From NCBI GenBank assembly GCA_000381585.1, contig KB906733.1, positions 511,378-575,377 of the forward strand: a stretch of DNA of 64,000 nucleotides. Reading direction: 5' to 3'. The position numbers and the translations under genes were made by a program. Positions 16,361-25,746 of the stretch are shown here, in pieces. The stretch's first letter is position 1. Every line of letters begins with the position of its first letter. Below the pieces are notes generated by a model that did not search any database, had not been told where the DNA came from, and saw only the letters and a list, made by a program, of their open reading frames with translations. This DNA comes from Acidobacteriaceae bacterium KBS 83 (GTDB lineage Bacteria; Acidobacteriota; Terriglobia; Terriglobales; Acidobacteriaceae).

Positions 16361-19099
16361 CTATTCCTTCTTCAGCTCCGCGGTCCAGTTCAGCAACACT
16401 GTGACGGGCTGGGGCGATTTTGTCGCCGTGTCAATAAGGAAACGCTTGCCATCGGGAGCGACGTCCCAACCGACAACCTGCAAACTACCTTTGCCCATCT
16501 CGTCATTTAATTCTAGATGGCCGATCTGAGCCACAGTTACCTGGAACAAGGTTTTAGGAACGCTGGCCTTGAATATCGGTCCCTCGGTCACGTCCGCAGC
16601 CATCAGTTTTCCGTCCGGGGACAAATAGAACAATTCCTTGCCATCCCGACGCCAGCGGGGCTGGCTGCCACCATCACGGGAGATCGGCGTCTTGCTGCCG
16701 CCGTTCGGGGGCGCCGGAAAAGGTTGAATATAGATTTCGGATCTACCGGACTCGTCCGAAACATAAGCGATCCAGTGTGCATCAGGAGAGAATCGGCCTT
16801 GTCCCTCGCTGAACTCCGTATTTGCAAAAGGTTTGGCTGTGCCAGACGGTGTTCCATCGCCCGCCAGAGGCAAGACCCATAAATCGCCATGAGTTCGAGG
16901 ATCCCGCTGGTTGTAGAGCAGGAAGCGCCCGTCGCGCGACCAATCGTCCGGGAACTTCGGATCCCCCGTCGCCTTGACCAGTGCCTGCTCTTTTCCGGCC
17001 CCATTGGTAGCCTTCTGATAAATCCCATTCCCGCCAGCGCGGTTTGCAGCAAAGGCCACTCGGCTGCCGTCCGGTGACCAGACCGGCGCGGCATCCGGGG
17101 CCAGATCAAATGTGAAGCGGGTGCTCACCTCGCGAAGTAAATCAAGAAGCCAGATGCCCGTTTCACCCTCTGCCATCCTCGGGTCGATTTTCGTGGCGGC
17201 CAGGCGCGTTCCATCGGGCGACAATGCAAAATCGGCGTACGAATATGTTCCAGACTGCCCGGCGTTGCCTAACTTTTTGCCCTGCCGGTCAAACCAGCTG
17301 AGTTGCGAAAGCCAAAGCGCCGTTGGTCCGGCACTATAGGCTAAGACGCCGCCTGGTGACACGGAAAACAATCCGGAAAGGAAAAAGCTCCCGACCCGCT
17401 CGGCAACAGGGATCGGATCGCCATGTGGTTGCAGGCGCCTCTCATCGAACGCCTGGGCCAGCAATGTGCCCTCACGCAGGAAAAGCAGATGTCCCATCCC
17501 GGGGTCAGGGGAAGGCGCATACGCCGCCATCAGTGATGTAGCGACTATTCGCCTGGAGCTTTGTTGTTCGGGCCTAACATCGAGTGACCCGAGATAGATA
17601 CCGGGATTCTCGGGTGCTCTCAGATAAAAAAAATGCCGCCCGTCGGGCAGGAAAGACGGAAATGTGTGGACTTCGTTGCGCCCCTCCGTGGTCGTAAGCA
17701 AAGCGGGAACGCCGCCTGCGGCCGGAACCTGCATAACGCCATTTCCGGTGGTGCCGAAAATAATTGTGCCGTCCCGGTTCCACGCGCCGCCGATGGCCAT
17801 GGCGAAGACATCGCAGATATTTTGCGGAGGGCCGCCGGAAATGTCGATCTTCTTTAGCTTGCTTCCCGATTGAAATGCGAGGAACCGGCTATCCGGGGAC
17901 CAGACGATTGGGACAAGGATACCTTCCGTGCCGCGCAGCGGGTGCGGTTCCAGTGAATCAAGAGCGCGAATCCAAACAACGTTGCGCCCATCCGTACCAG
18001 GCGCGAGAAAGGCCAGTTGGCGACCATCGGGCGAGAGCATGAAGGTGAGAGCGCCTGCAGGCAGTCGGATCTCGAAGCGCATTGGTGCGGTCACCGGTGG
18101 TCTCTTGCCCCGGAACAAGAACGTGGTCAGCACAGCAGTGACACCAAGCAAGGCGGCTACGCCCCAGGCAAGCCATTGCCGGCGAGTCTTTCGCGGGCCC
18201 GCAGCTGTGAGAGTCCCAGTGTGTACGCCCGATTCGGCGGCCCATTTCAATTCGAGCGCAAGGTCACGGGCAGTTTGCCAGCGGCCCTCCGGGTTTTTGG
18301 CCAGGCAGCAGGCGATCGCGTGGTCCAATGCCACCGGTGTCAATGGCTTCACGGAAACAATCGGTGGTGGCTCGCCTTCGAGGATCGCCATCGCAACACT
18401 CAATTGGCTCTTCCCTTCGAAGGCTCGCTTTCCGGTCACCATTTCGTACAGGACCGCGCCTAGCGAAAAGATGTCACTGCGCCCATCCACGTCTTTTCCC
18501 TGTGCTTGCTCAGGCGACATGTACTGGAACGTCCCGATGACCATGCCCTTTTCGGTAAGCGGCGAATTTGCGGCGGGACTGGACAGAGTCACGGTCAAAC
18601 TTGCCGTAGCGGACCCATGCGCGGGCAAAGACTTCGCCAGACCGAAGTCCATCAGTTTGACGCCGGTCCGGGTGAGCATGATGTTGCCGGGCTTCAGATC
18701 GCGATGGACGACGCCGGTACGATGAGCCACTTCCAGCCCTTCGCAAATCTCAATTCCATACTTGAGTACCTGATCGGGGGCAAGGGGTCCCTTGTTCAAG
18801 CGGCTGGCAAGGGTCTCTCCTTCGAGGTATTCCATCACCAGATAGTCGACTCCATTCTGGTGACCCACGTCGTGGAGAATGCAGATGTTGGGATGGTTCA
18901 AGGAAGAGATCGTGCGCGCTTCGCGATCGAATCGCTCCCGGGCCTGAGGGTTTTCGGAAAGACCCGGGGGAAGAATCTTGACGGCGACGATGCGGTCGAG
19001 CCGTGTATCCAAAGCACGATACACCTCGCCCATGCCGCCGGCTCCAAGCGGCGATTGAATCTCATACGGTCCGAGTCTGGTGCCTGAGGTGAGGGCCAT
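16361..19099 (-). CDS. Membrane Ser/Thr protein kinase with TolB/WD40-like C-terminal sensor
   Basis: 912 aa. Cytoplasmic PknB-type kinase at about 12-275: glycine loop LGAGGMGEVYRA, catalytic Lys41 in VAVKIL, HRDLKPGN with Asp134 and DFGLAKS with Asp151, all intact. One membrane segment near 305-325 (WLAWGVAALLGVTAVLTTFL) leads to a ~580-residue propeller of repeated WSPDGSRVAF / SPDGRQLAF / DGTRLAAT strands, as in TolB/PD40 domains. This architecture is abundant in acidobacteria; the propeller probably senses a periplasmic ligand. The 5' neighbour is an IS66 remnant, and no PP2C partner is adjacent (a PP2C remnant lies 28 kb away). Confidence 0.92.
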   Translation of the reverse strand: MALTSGTRLGPYEIQSPLGAGGMGEVYRALDTRLDRIVAVKILPPGLSENPQARERFDREARTISSLNHPNICILHDVGHQNGVDYLVMEYLEGETLASRLNKGPLAPDQVLKYGIEICEGLEVAHRTGVVHRDLKPGNIMLTRTGVKLMDFGLAKSLPAHGSATASLTVTLSSPAANSPLTEKGMVIGTFQYMSPEQAQGKDVDGRSDIFSLGAVLYEMVTGKRAFEGKSQLSVAMAILEGEPPPIVSVKPLTPVALDHAIACCLAKNPEGRWQTARDLALELKWAAESGVHTGTLTAAGPRKTRRQWLAWGVAALLGVTAVLTTFLFRGKRPPVTAPMRFEIRLPAGALTFMLSPDGRQLAFLAPGTDGRNVVWIRALDSLEPHPLRGTEGILVPIVWSPDSRFLAFQSGSKLKKIDISGGPPQNICDVFAMAIGGAWNRDGTIIFGTTGNGVMQVPAAGGVPALLTTTEGRNEVHTFPSFLPDGRHFFYLRAPENPGIYLGSLDVRPEQQSSRRIVATSLMAAYAPSPDPGMGHLLFLREGTLLAQAFDERRLQPHGDPIPVAERVGSFFLSGLFSVSPGGVLAYSAGPTALWLSQLSWFDRQGKKLGNAGQSGTYSYADFALSPDGTRLAATKIDPRMAEGETGIWLLDLLREVSTRFTFDLAPDAAPVWSPDGSRVAFAANRAGGNGIYQKATNGAGKEQALVKATGDPKFPDDWSRDGRFLLYNQRDPRTHGDLWVLPLAGDGTPSGTAKPFANTEFSEGQGRFSPDAHWIAYVSDESGRSEIYIQPFPAPPNGGSKTPISRDGGSQPRWRRDGKELFYLSPDGKLMAADVTEGPIFKASVPKTLFQVTVAQIGHLELNDEMGKGSLQVVGWDVAPDGKRFLIDTATKSPQPVTVLLNWTAELKKE

Positions 19100-19259
19100 G
19101 TGTGGGCGTCATTATATGCATGTGCGGCACGTTGCCGCGGATACGCTGATTCTGGGCGGTTGATCGGCGGCAATGTGACATGGGTGTTCTGATTTGGAAC
19201 GACCAAAGATGTTCTAACCGGAGAGCCGACCCAGCGAAGCCAGGCCGAGGATCGATTGA

Positions 19260-19520
19260 CCCGTAAATGCGGCGGGGGTAGTATCCGCCTGCGGCGGCGA
19301 ACGGGCCGGTGCCATGTACAACCTCATTGGGTCGGCCAAGTTCGACAGGCTTGATCCGGAACTGTACCTTCGCACGGTGCTGACGCGGATCGCCGATCGC
19401 CCGGTCAGCCGCATCGACGAACTGTTGCTATGGAACCTCGCCGCCTCACCTCAGATCCACTCTTCCAGGCCGCTTAGACCCACTCATCAGGTGTCCGCCA
19501 AAAAACAAGCGGAAACCTGA
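19260..19520 (+). pseudogene. IS66-family transposase, C-terminal fragment
   Basis: In frame with the stop at 19518-19520, the sequence GGERAGAMYNLIGSAKFDRL, then LDPELYLRTVLTRIADRPVSRIDELLLWN, is the C-terminal end of IS66 TnpC (family form GGERAAxxYxLIGTAKLNxLDP...RIxELLPWN). Everything upstream is missing, no IS66 Orf2 or second transposase gene is present, and a stop lies at 19257. An inactive relic. Confidence 0.8.
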
Positions 19521-19523
19521 TGA
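19484..19523. repeat. Strong imperfect hairpin overlapping a start codon
   Basis: TCATCAGGT(gt)CCGC - caaaaaacaa - GCGG(aa)ACCTGATGA: 9 + 4 paired bases with one symmetric internal loop and an A/C loop of 10. The right arm contains the ATG at 19520. It could be an IS terminal structure or a translational control hairpin. Confidence 0.6.
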
Positions 19524-19693
19524 CACGCTCTAGTCTCCGGCAAATGCTGACCGTCATCTTAGGTGTCTTTGTAGTCTTTAGCATCCCTGCTGCTGATTGC
19601 ATGGATGTTCTACAAAGGAGCAGAAAGGACTCTGCAAGCTCCCCGATTTCGCAGAGTCGGGCCGCGCAGGTACGGGGAATCAAGCCACGCTAA
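19520..19693 (+). CDS. Possible small secreted or membrane peptide (57 aa)
   Basis: The ATG at 19520 opens 57 codons ending TAA at 19691-19693. It begins MTRSSLRQ and then a hydrophobic stretch MLTVILGVFVVFSIPAADC that could act as a signal peptide or anchor; the remainder is short and polar. The start codon sits inside a strong hairpin and no clear ribosome site is visible, so translation is uncertain. No family recognised. Confidence 0.25.
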   Translation: MTRSSLRQMLTVILGVFVVFSIPAADCMDVLQRSRKDSASSPISQSRAAQVRGIKPR

Positions 19694-19699
19694 ATCCAG

Positions 19700-21154
19700 T
19701 CATTGTGCGCCGCGGCCGCAGACATAATGACAATTCACATCACCGTGTGCTGAATGCAAAATTCCCTGAGCGTCAACTCCGTACCGGCTCCGACAATCCT
19801 CGCAAATCTCTACCCTTTGCTTTAGGCGGGTTGAGTCGTAGATCCAAACCGGCAACTGATAGTTAGTATGCTCATGCGGCAGGAATAACGCTATGTCCCA
19901 ATAGCTGGGGGGAATGTAAATAGGGGTGGTGGCATCTTTCTGCCATGCTGCTACTTGCGGGCCCCACTCAGCCCGGGCACTGCCGAGCCGGCCAGTTTCT
20001 CGAAGATATTGAATTCCCCCGCTCAAGAGGACTAGTCCCAATAAGCCGCCAGTTAAGTAACGATTGAGTCCATCGGTAGACTGCAAAAACATAAAACTGA
20101 CTGAGAGGCAGATGAGTGCATCTGCAGTATAGAAATAACGACTCGCAGCAATTGGACTGACTGTAAATAATCCTGAACCGCCGCAGTCCGCGCAGCCCAC
20201 CCAATTCACGGTAGCCGACAGAGCAGCAGCAGCAAGAAGGTATATAGCTACCTTTGCCCCTTGCCTTGGCAGACTCATCAACGAAAGGAAACCCAAGATT
20301 AGGAGTAGCCATGCAAGAGGGATGAAGATGCTCGGATGTGCAGCGAAAAGATGATTTGAATAGAGAACTATGCGACCTGTGAAGAAGGGAAGAAGGAGAA
20401 CGCGCTGCAGCAAAATAGGTCCAGCATACTGAAAATGTGAATCAAAACCATGCTTATCCCCAGTACGAATCGATTCGATGACAAAAACTGCCTGGATTCC
20501 CGTCATTAAACTGAGGATGCTAGCCTCGAAGAGTGCTTGGCGGCTCTTTGTAAAAAGGGCCTTTACCCAAAAGAGCGGGAGAAGGACGCAGCTTGTAACT
20601 CCTGTGAGACCCGCGATCATCAGTATTGCTAATTTAAAAAAAAGAGACTGAAAAGATTTCCATCGTTGCTCGGTCGAAACCAGGATGAGAGCGACACAGA
20701 TAGGAAAACAGAATTGGCTATATTCCAGACTCAGCCAGCCTTCAAGACTCCCAGCCGCTAAAAGGAAGGCCAGCATGGCCAACAGCCGTCCCCGAAAATC
20801 CTGAAGGTACTCACAGGTAATGACGAGGTAAGCGGCTAATATTCTAACGGCCAACGCGCACCAGACGAACAAGTACGCTGCCATTGAAAGAGGCAGCATC
20901 CTGGCGGCGACCACAGTGATGACATTGTTGAAGAGTGAGTAGTAGCCCATGTGAGGCGCGGACAAGGCGACAAATGGATCCGCATTCCATGCATATTTGA
21001 GGTAAGTCGTACCCTCTTCCGCATAAACCTGCCCATGAATAATTTCTTTAGGCGCCCTGGCAAGATTGAGTAGAAGTGCAACTGCCAAGAGTGAGAGCAG
21101 CTGCCAGGTTGGCAGCGCCGCTCTTTTTATTTGATTTGGATTTCTATGTTCCAT
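19700..21154 (-). CDS. Polytopic membrane protein, GT-C glycosyltransferase-like, unknown function
   Basis: 484 aa from the ATG at 21154 (MEHRNPNQIKRAALPTWQLL), chosen because AGGA lies about 11 bp upstream; the open frame extends 78 codons further up but that part has no protein-like character. About 11 hydrophobic segments follow one early loop (AEEGTTYLKYAWN) with acidic residues, as in GT-C-fold transferases or O-antigen/EPS polymerase-like proteins. The C-terminal ~100 residues are soluble and contain EICEDCRSRYG and a closing NCHYVCG, so disulfides or metal binding are possible. Base composition is lower in GC than its neighbours, suggesting acquisition. No specific reaction can be named. 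Confidence 0.65.
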   Translation of the reverse strand: MEHRNPNQIKRAALPTWQLLSLLAVALLLNLARAPKEIIHGQVYAEEGTTYLKYAWNADPFVALSAPHMGYYSLFNNVITVVAARMLPLSMAAYLFVWCALAVRILAAYLVITCEYLQDFRGRLLAMLAFLLAAGSLEGWLSLEYSQFCFPICVALILVSTEQRWKSFQSLFFKLAILMIAGLTGVTSCVLLPLFWVKALFTKSRQALFEASILSLMTGIQAVFVIESIRTGDKHGFDSHFQYAGPILLQRVLLLPFFTGRIVLYSNHLFAAHPSIFIPLAWLLLILGFLSLMSLPRQGAKVAIYLLAAAALSATVNWVGCADCGGSGLFTVSPIAASRYFYTADALICLSVSFMFLQSTDGLNRYLTGGLLGLVLLSGGIQYLRETGRLGSARAEWGPQVAAWQKDATTPIYIPPSYWDIALFLPHEHTNYQLPVWIYDSTRLKQRVEICEDCRSRYGVDAQGILHSAHGDVNCHYVCGRGAQ

Positions 21155-21320
21155 ATCGAAGTATCCTAACGGGAACGGCTTGTATTCACTAAACGGTGAG
21201 AGATCAGGGCCGTCGCTTGACTTGCGATGTGTACCAAAATATTGTTTTCGTGAAATGCAAGGGTATATTTCAAGAAAACGATAGTGCTTCAGTCCCCAGA
21301 AGGGCGGCAGGGGCAAGACC

Positions 21321-21805
21321 ATGCTTGCTGTGCATCCGGCGGTGCTCACAACAGCGCCGATCGACGCGATCCGGTGGGACAACAACAATCACCTGTACGC
21401 GCTTAGCAACGCCACCAAAAAGCTCTACGCGTATACCGTCACCTCCAGCAGCATCACCGCGGTGCCCGGCTCGCCGTACACCATAGCAGCCGTCCCGAAC
21501 GCCTGGTGGTTGTGCCTACCGCTGCGGCATGCAGCGCGCCGTCTTCGAATGGTGTGCACATCTGCGCTCCGACGAGCGGCTCGACCGTCAGCTCGCCCGT
21601 GTCGGTGAAGGCTGCCTCCACCGTAAGCGGGACGATCGCTCGGATGGAACTGTGGATGGACGGTGTGAAGAAGTACACAGCGACTTCCAGCAAGCAACTC
21701 AACACGACTATCAGCCTCGCTGCCGGAAGCCACCGATTCAGTGTGTTTGCCGTTAACACCGCCGGGCAGAAATGGCAGAGCGTCGTCACCGCGACGGTGA
21801 AGTAG
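21321..21805 (+). pseudogene. Broken beta-propeller/Ig-like secreted protein (5' truncated, frameshifted)
   Basis: The first frame from 21321 reads MLAVHPAVLTTAPIDAIRWD and NNNHLYALSNATKKLYAYTV, a terminal blade as in lactonase-like propellers. Near 21500 the frame must shift by one to continue as LVVVPTAAACSAPSSNGVHI and an Ig-like domain (SGSTVSSPVSVKAASTVSGT to a stop at 21805). No signal peptide or earlier blades are upstream. A perfect terminator follows, as expected at a gene's 3' end. Confidence 0.65.
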
Positions 21806-21827
21806 GATGGCATCAACAAAAGCAAAA

Positions 21828-21851
21828 GCCCGCTCGAAAGAGCGGGCTTTT
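21828..21851. terminator. Rho-independent terminator, bidirectional
   Basis: GCCCGCTC-GAAA-GAGCGGGC followed by TTTT and preceded by AAAA: an 8-bp GC-rich stem with a stable GAAA loop. It lies between two convergent genes and can serve both. Confidence 0.9.
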
Positions 21852-21876
21852 GTCATTCTGTAGGAAAGCGTTCGAT

Positions 21877-22404
21877 CTAATACGGCTCCGCATTCGGGGA
21901 CATTGGGTCCCGTGGAGATGAACTCTTCTTCTGGAAACAATCGATACGCCCGCTCGGGTTTACCCAAAGATGCACTGGCTCAGGGCACCTCTTCGGATAA
22001 ACCATTTCGTGAGCCCGGCCTCCTCCACCCATTGGATCGCTATCGTACTGCAGCTCACCCACTGCGCCACTGGGCGTACGAACAATCGCCACTGCTACAA
22101 ACGAATCAATGCCACGCATGTCGTAGCGAACCCGGAAGGCATTTCCGGCCTTGTTTGCAGCGAGAGCACAATCCGTTGCAGTTTTTGGATCGCCGCCAAC
22201 CAGCACCTCTCCGCAATCGACGGAGTAGGGACCGGCAAGCTGCTTGCTTTGTTGTTCCAACAAATCGACGGCCGTTTCGCGAGCCACAGGACGGTCATGC
22301 GATCGGCTTCTGAGGGCGAGAAAGGCGAAGGCACCCACGGCCGCTAATCCCACTAGAACGACAGTAGCGTTTCCCAACAGCCTCATGAGCATTGGACTGC
22401 GCAT
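21877..22404 (-). CDS. Hypothetical membrane-anchored protein
   Basis: 175 aa. One N-terminal membrane segment (LGNATVVLVGLAAVGAFAFLAL, ~10-31), then a short basic stretch and a soluble, probably periplasmic domain of ~140 residues with four cysteines (YSVDCGEVLVGG, ATDCALAAN, PKRCPEPVHLW, IDCFQKK) that could form two disulfides. The DCALAAN and GRIDCF elements recur in uncharacterised acidobacterial secreted proteins as far as I recall. Its start lies 29 bp downstream of the stop of the methyltransferase gene on the same strand, so the two may be co-transcribed. Confidence 0.6.
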   Translation of the reverse strand: MRSPMLMRLLGNATVVLVGLAAVGAFAFLALRSRSHDRPVARETAVDLLEQQSKQLAGPYSVDCGEVLVGGDPKTATDCALAANKAGNAFRVRYDMRGIDSFVAVAIVRTPSGAVGELQYDSDPMGGGGRAHEMVYPKRCPEPVHLWVNPSGRIDCFQKKSSSPRDPMSPNAEPY

Positions 22405-22432
22405 CCCGGCAATCGTTGAATGCTAAGTCGGG

Positions 22433-23251
22433 CTAAGGACGGCGGCCCCGTACGGCCCAGAGGACCGGCGATGGCAACATGAACTCCGGATCGTCCAGGC
22501 GAGCGAGGTCTGCACGGAAATCCTGCTCGGTGATGTAACCGGCGCCAATCATAGCGTCGTGCAGTTGTTCGTAGTTGGAGCGCAGGAGAGAAGGACCGGC
22601 AGATCCAGCCGAGAACATGATGGTCCGTCCCTCGGCGGCAACGTCAACGAGTCCGAGAGTGCGCATGAGTCCGAAGAGGCGCCGTCCGAAGTTTCTATCG
22701 ACACCGCGGTCATCCATGACTCGCGTCATCGCGAGATGCGTTTTGGAGAGGACCTCTCCAGGGCCTACTGCCGGGTCGGGGAACACCGAGCTGTCGAATT
22801 CCTCGTCGATCAGCCAGCCGTCAGGTTTTAGCGCGGCGATCATTTGGGCGAGTGCTCTTTCGCGTTGGAGGACATGCACCAGCACAAGACGTGCATGAAC
22901 GAGGTCAAATGCTGCCTCGGGCAATGGGTCGGTAGCAATGTCGTGGCGTCGTACCTCGGCATTTTCGAGATGAAGGGATTCGAGAAAACGCGGGTCGATG
23001 TCGGTGACGAGGACATGCCCGGTTGGGCCGACTCGGGCGGCGAGCCAGGATGCGACAGAGCCACCGCCACCGCCGATCTCAAGACATCGCCAACCGGGAC
23101 TTACACCAAGAGCTTCGAAGTGGCGAATGGTGCCCGCATCAAAGAGAACAGAGAGCGCTGGAAATCGGGCGGAGGCTTCTTTGCCAGCGTTATCGAGGAC
23201 GTACGGCGATTCAGCCGGAGCACGATCCCGGCGGGTTGCACTGTTCTCCAT
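22433..23251 (-). CDS. Class I SAM-dependent methyltransferase
   Basis: 272 aa. Rossmann-type methyltransferase: motif I CLEIGGGGGSVASWLA, motif II acidic end VLVTDIDPRFLE, then RRHDIATDPLPEAAFDLVHA and a long C-terminal half. The domain begins around residue 50, after the usual N-terminal helix. The substrate cannot be predicted; the closest general type is the small-molecule or ubiquinone/menaquinone-like methyltransferases. Same strand as its neighbours and 52 bp from the MFS gene. Confidence 0.8.
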   Translation of the reverse strand: MENSATRRDRAPAESPYVLDNAGKEASARFPALSVLFDAGTIRHFEALGVSPGWRCLEIGGGGGSVASWLAARVGPTGHVLVTDIDPRFLESLHLENAEVRRHDIATDPLPEAAFDLVHARLVLVHVLQRERALAQMIAALKPDGWLIDEEFDSSVFPDPAVGPGEVLSKTHLAMTRVMDDRGVDRNFGRRLFGLMRTLGLVDVAAEGRTIMFSAGSAGPSLLRSNYEQLHDAMIGAGYITEQDFRADLARLDDPEFMLPSPVLWAVRGRRP

Positions 23252-23303
23252 ACGAGTTCTCCTGCTTGTGGTTGGAGGAGAGAATTACGAGATGCGGTCA
23301 AAG

Positions 23304-24656
23304 TCAGTCTGGAAGCCGATCTCCCTCAGGTTCACGCAACCAGAAGCTGCCGATCAAAGCAATTACGCAGGCCAAAACCGCTACCGAGCCTGCCGCATGC
23401 GCAAGGCGGGCGGCGACAGTGTGGCCGGGCATGACGTTCGAAAGCTGCGTTGTCAGGAGGGCCGCAAAGACGCCGATAATCCTGCCGCCGATATTTGTGG
23501 CGAAGCTCTCTCCGGTGCTTCTGAGATACGTTGGATACACCCGGGGTAAGTAGTTTCCCCAAAAACTGTGAAGCATATTGAATAGCAGAGTAGCGACGAA
23601 GATGCCTAACTTGACGCTGCTCAGGCTGTGGGTAGCGGCGAAGAAATAAAGCCAGAAGAAGGCAGGCAGAGCCGCCACGATGATGGTGTATATCCGAGTT
23701 CGCTGGGCCACGATGCGAATGATGAGCACGGCGAATATCACGCGTCCTGCAAAACCTCCCAGTTCCTGAACAAACTGCACGCTGCTCACAATCTGCTCCA
23801 CGTGACGAGGAGCAAAGAGGCGCACATCGGGAAGACCGGGGACCATCCGTGATGTGTGCTGCATGGCGCCATATGGCAGGGCGAAGGTACAGGCCACCAA
23901 CAATGTCGCAACTAGAGTGGTTCTTCTTAGCGCGGGCTGAAAGACTGCGGTAAGAGAGGGACGCTTCAGGATGCCCAGGGATTTCTTCTCACGCCAGACA
24001 GGTGATTCGGGTAGAAAAGGCCGAGCAATGATGAGCGGCAAGGCCGGGACCAAGCCAGAGAGCAACGTGTAGCGCCATGCTTCATGGCTGCCCTGGATCT
24101 GCGGGAGGTGATCCCCATACGTGACGGCGAGGTAGTAGGCTCCGGTGACCAGCAGGCCTCCGAACGTAGTGCAGGCCTGCGTATAGGCCAGCACGGACTC
24201 TCGCGTTTTCGGATCGGGGAAGAGCTCGGCCAGCCAGGTGATAGCAGCCACGAATTCTACGCAAACTCCGGCGAGCGTCGTGCACCGGAAGATCAGAAGC
24301 GCGGGAAGAGAAATGGCGAAGCTGGCGGCGCAGGCAGAAAAGCCGTAAAGCACGATGCTCCAGACCAGGAGCCGGCGCCTGCCGAGACGGTCTGCTAAAT
24401 AGCCTCCCAGCAGGCCGAAGATGCCGCCGATTGTGCTGGGGATGAAGAACAGCAGTCCAACCCAGAGATTGAAGTCATAACTTCCTGAGCTAAGTTTCCC
24501 CAGGTCCTCAATCGCCGGCCGCACGATAAGTGGCAGCATCAACGTTTCATAGAGATCGAAGGCGAAACCTAAAGCGGCAATTGCGCAAGTCAGCCACTGT
24601 ATCGGCGTCAGGCGTACGCCTGCGTTCGGCTGTAATGTAGCCGCTTCGGGCTTCAT
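23304..24656 (-). CDS. MFS transporter (sugar/metabolite:H+ symporter type)
   Basis: 450 aa with about 12 membrane segments. The diagnostic loop 2-3 motif is GGYLADRLGRRRLLVWS, and FLPESPVWR closes the sixth helix, as in the sugar-porter/metabolite:H+ symporter branch. Early helix 1 has DLYETLMLPLIV. A second family landmark, STGESFATNIGGRIIG, lies in the C-terminal half. The substrate is unknown; carboxylates, aromatic acids or sugars are possible. It is preceded by the LytTR regulator gene 66 bp upstream on the same strand. Confidence 0.85.
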   Translation of the reverse strand: MKPEAATLQPNAGVRLTPIQWLTCAIAALGFAFDLYETLMLPLIVRPAIEDLGKLSSGSYDFNLWVGLLFFIPSTIGGIFGLLGGYLADRLGRRRLLVWSIVLYGFSACAASFAISLPALLIFRCTTLAGVCVEFVAAITWLAELFPDPKTRESVLAYTQACTTFGGLLVTGAYYLAVTYGDHLPQIQGSHEAWRYTLLSGLVPALPLIIARPFLPESPVWREKKSLGILKRPSLTAVFQPALRRTTLVATLLVACTFALPYGAMQHTSRMVPGLPDVRLFAPRHVEQIVSSVQFVQELGGFAGRVIFAVLIIRIVAQRTRIYTIIVAALPAFFWLYFFAATHSLSSVKLGIFVATLLFNMLHSFWGNYLPRVYPTYLRSTGESFATNIGGRIIGVFAALLTTQLSNVMPGHTVAARLAHAAGSVAVLACVIALIGSFWLREPEGDRLPD

Positions 24657-24721
24657 ACAGCGAATAGTGCACTTTTCCGGGCGGTTGTGACAGATGAATC
24701 GGAGGACAGCCCGCCACGTGG

Positions 24722-25564
24722 CTAGAGCTTGAAGAGCTCGCGGAGGCGGCGCGTCTGAGCGCGGCTTACTGGGATCTCAGTATTTTTGCGGTCGTTCATC
24801 CGAAGCTGGTAGCTGGACTTGAACCAAGGCACCACTTCCTTGATGTGGTTGATGTTGACCACGTAGGAGCGATGCGCGCGCCAGAAGATTTGTGGATCGA
24901 GAAGTTCAAGGAGTTCTTCCAGGGTGCGACACTTCGACTGACCTTCGACGGTAGGTGTGGCAATGGAGATGACACCTTCTTCGATTGCGGCGAAGCATAA
25001 CTCCTTCTGATCTACGAGCAGCATCCGCGTTCCGGCCTGGACCACAATCTTGCTGCTGCTGCGACCATTGGCCGGAGCAGCGCCGCTTTGTTGTTCGATC
25101 AGGCGGATGAGGGAGTCTACCTGCTGGCGGGAGAGAGCGGGGGCGTGGGGTGCGGACGAGGCCGGATCATTGCCGTTCTGAGCTGGATTCTGCAGGCGCG
25201 CGCGGACGCGATCGAGCGCCTGCTCGAGCCGCGCGCGGTCGAAGGGCTTGAGCAGATAGTCGACGGCGTTCACTTCGAAGGCACGCACGGCGTACTTGTC
25301 GAATGCCGTGGCGAAGATGATTTGCGGCAGGGTCTCGGGTCCGGACTTCTCCAGCAGCTTACGGAGTACCGCGAAGCCGTCGAGACCGGGCATCTGAACG
25401 TCGAGGAAGACGACATCCGGCTCGAGGCGAGGCACCAACGCGATGGCTTCTATGCCGTTTTTTCCTTGAGCGACGACTTCCACGTCATCGATGGAGCTGA
25501 GCAGGTACTGGAGTTCATCGCGCGCCAGTTGTTCGTCGTCGACGATGAGTGCCTTGAGTGTCAT
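24722..25564 (-). CDS. LytTR-family response regulator
   Basis: 280 aa. The N-terminal receiver has acidic pocket DDE, phospho-acceptor Asp in VVFLDVQMPGLDG (~55), Thr/Ala switch IIFATAFDKYAV and KPFD. The C-terminal LytTR DNA-binding domain has IFWRAHRSYVVNINHIKEV and ends RRLRELFKL. A 50-residue Gln/Ala/Pro linker separates them. These regulators are usually paired with a LytS/YpdA-type sensor kinase, but none is adjacent here. The MFS gene just downstream is a likely co-transcribed or regulated partner. Confidence 0.9.
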   Translation of the reverse strand: MTLKALIVDDEQLARDELQYLLSSIDDVEVVAQGKNGIEAIALVPRLEPDVVFLDVQMPGLDGFAVLRKLLEKSGPETLPQIIFATAFDKYAVRAFEVNAVDYLLKPFDRARLEQALDRVRARLQNPAQNGNDPASSAPHAPALSRQQVDSLIRLIEQQSGAAPANGRSSSKIVVQAGTRMLLVDQKELCFAAIEEGVISIATPTVEGQSKCRTLEELLELLDPQIFWRAHRSYVVNINHIKEVVPWFKSSYQLRMNDRKNTEIPVSRAQTRRLRELFKL

Positions 25565-25723
25565 GGGCCAAGACGAGTATAGATCGTTTTCACAAAGAGC
25601 CTGTGTTTACCAGCGTCAGCGAGGAGCAGGTTTTCTTAACGAAAAAGCCTGCGCCAACGGCGGTGACAAACGGACATCTTTTGTGAAGAGGATCAACCCG
25701 CGGAGAGGCGGGTCAACGCACGC

Positions 25724-25739
25724 AGCTGACGCGTCAGCT
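25724..25739. promoter_or_regulatory. Perfect 16-bp palindrome AGCTGACGCGTCAGCT
   Basis: Perfect inverted repeat 8 bp after the stop of the zinc-ribbon gene and about 160 bp before the LytTR regulator start. It could be an operator for the downstream gene or a short transcript-end hairpin; there is no T-run. Confidence 0.4.
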
Positions 25740-25746
25740 CAGTAAT

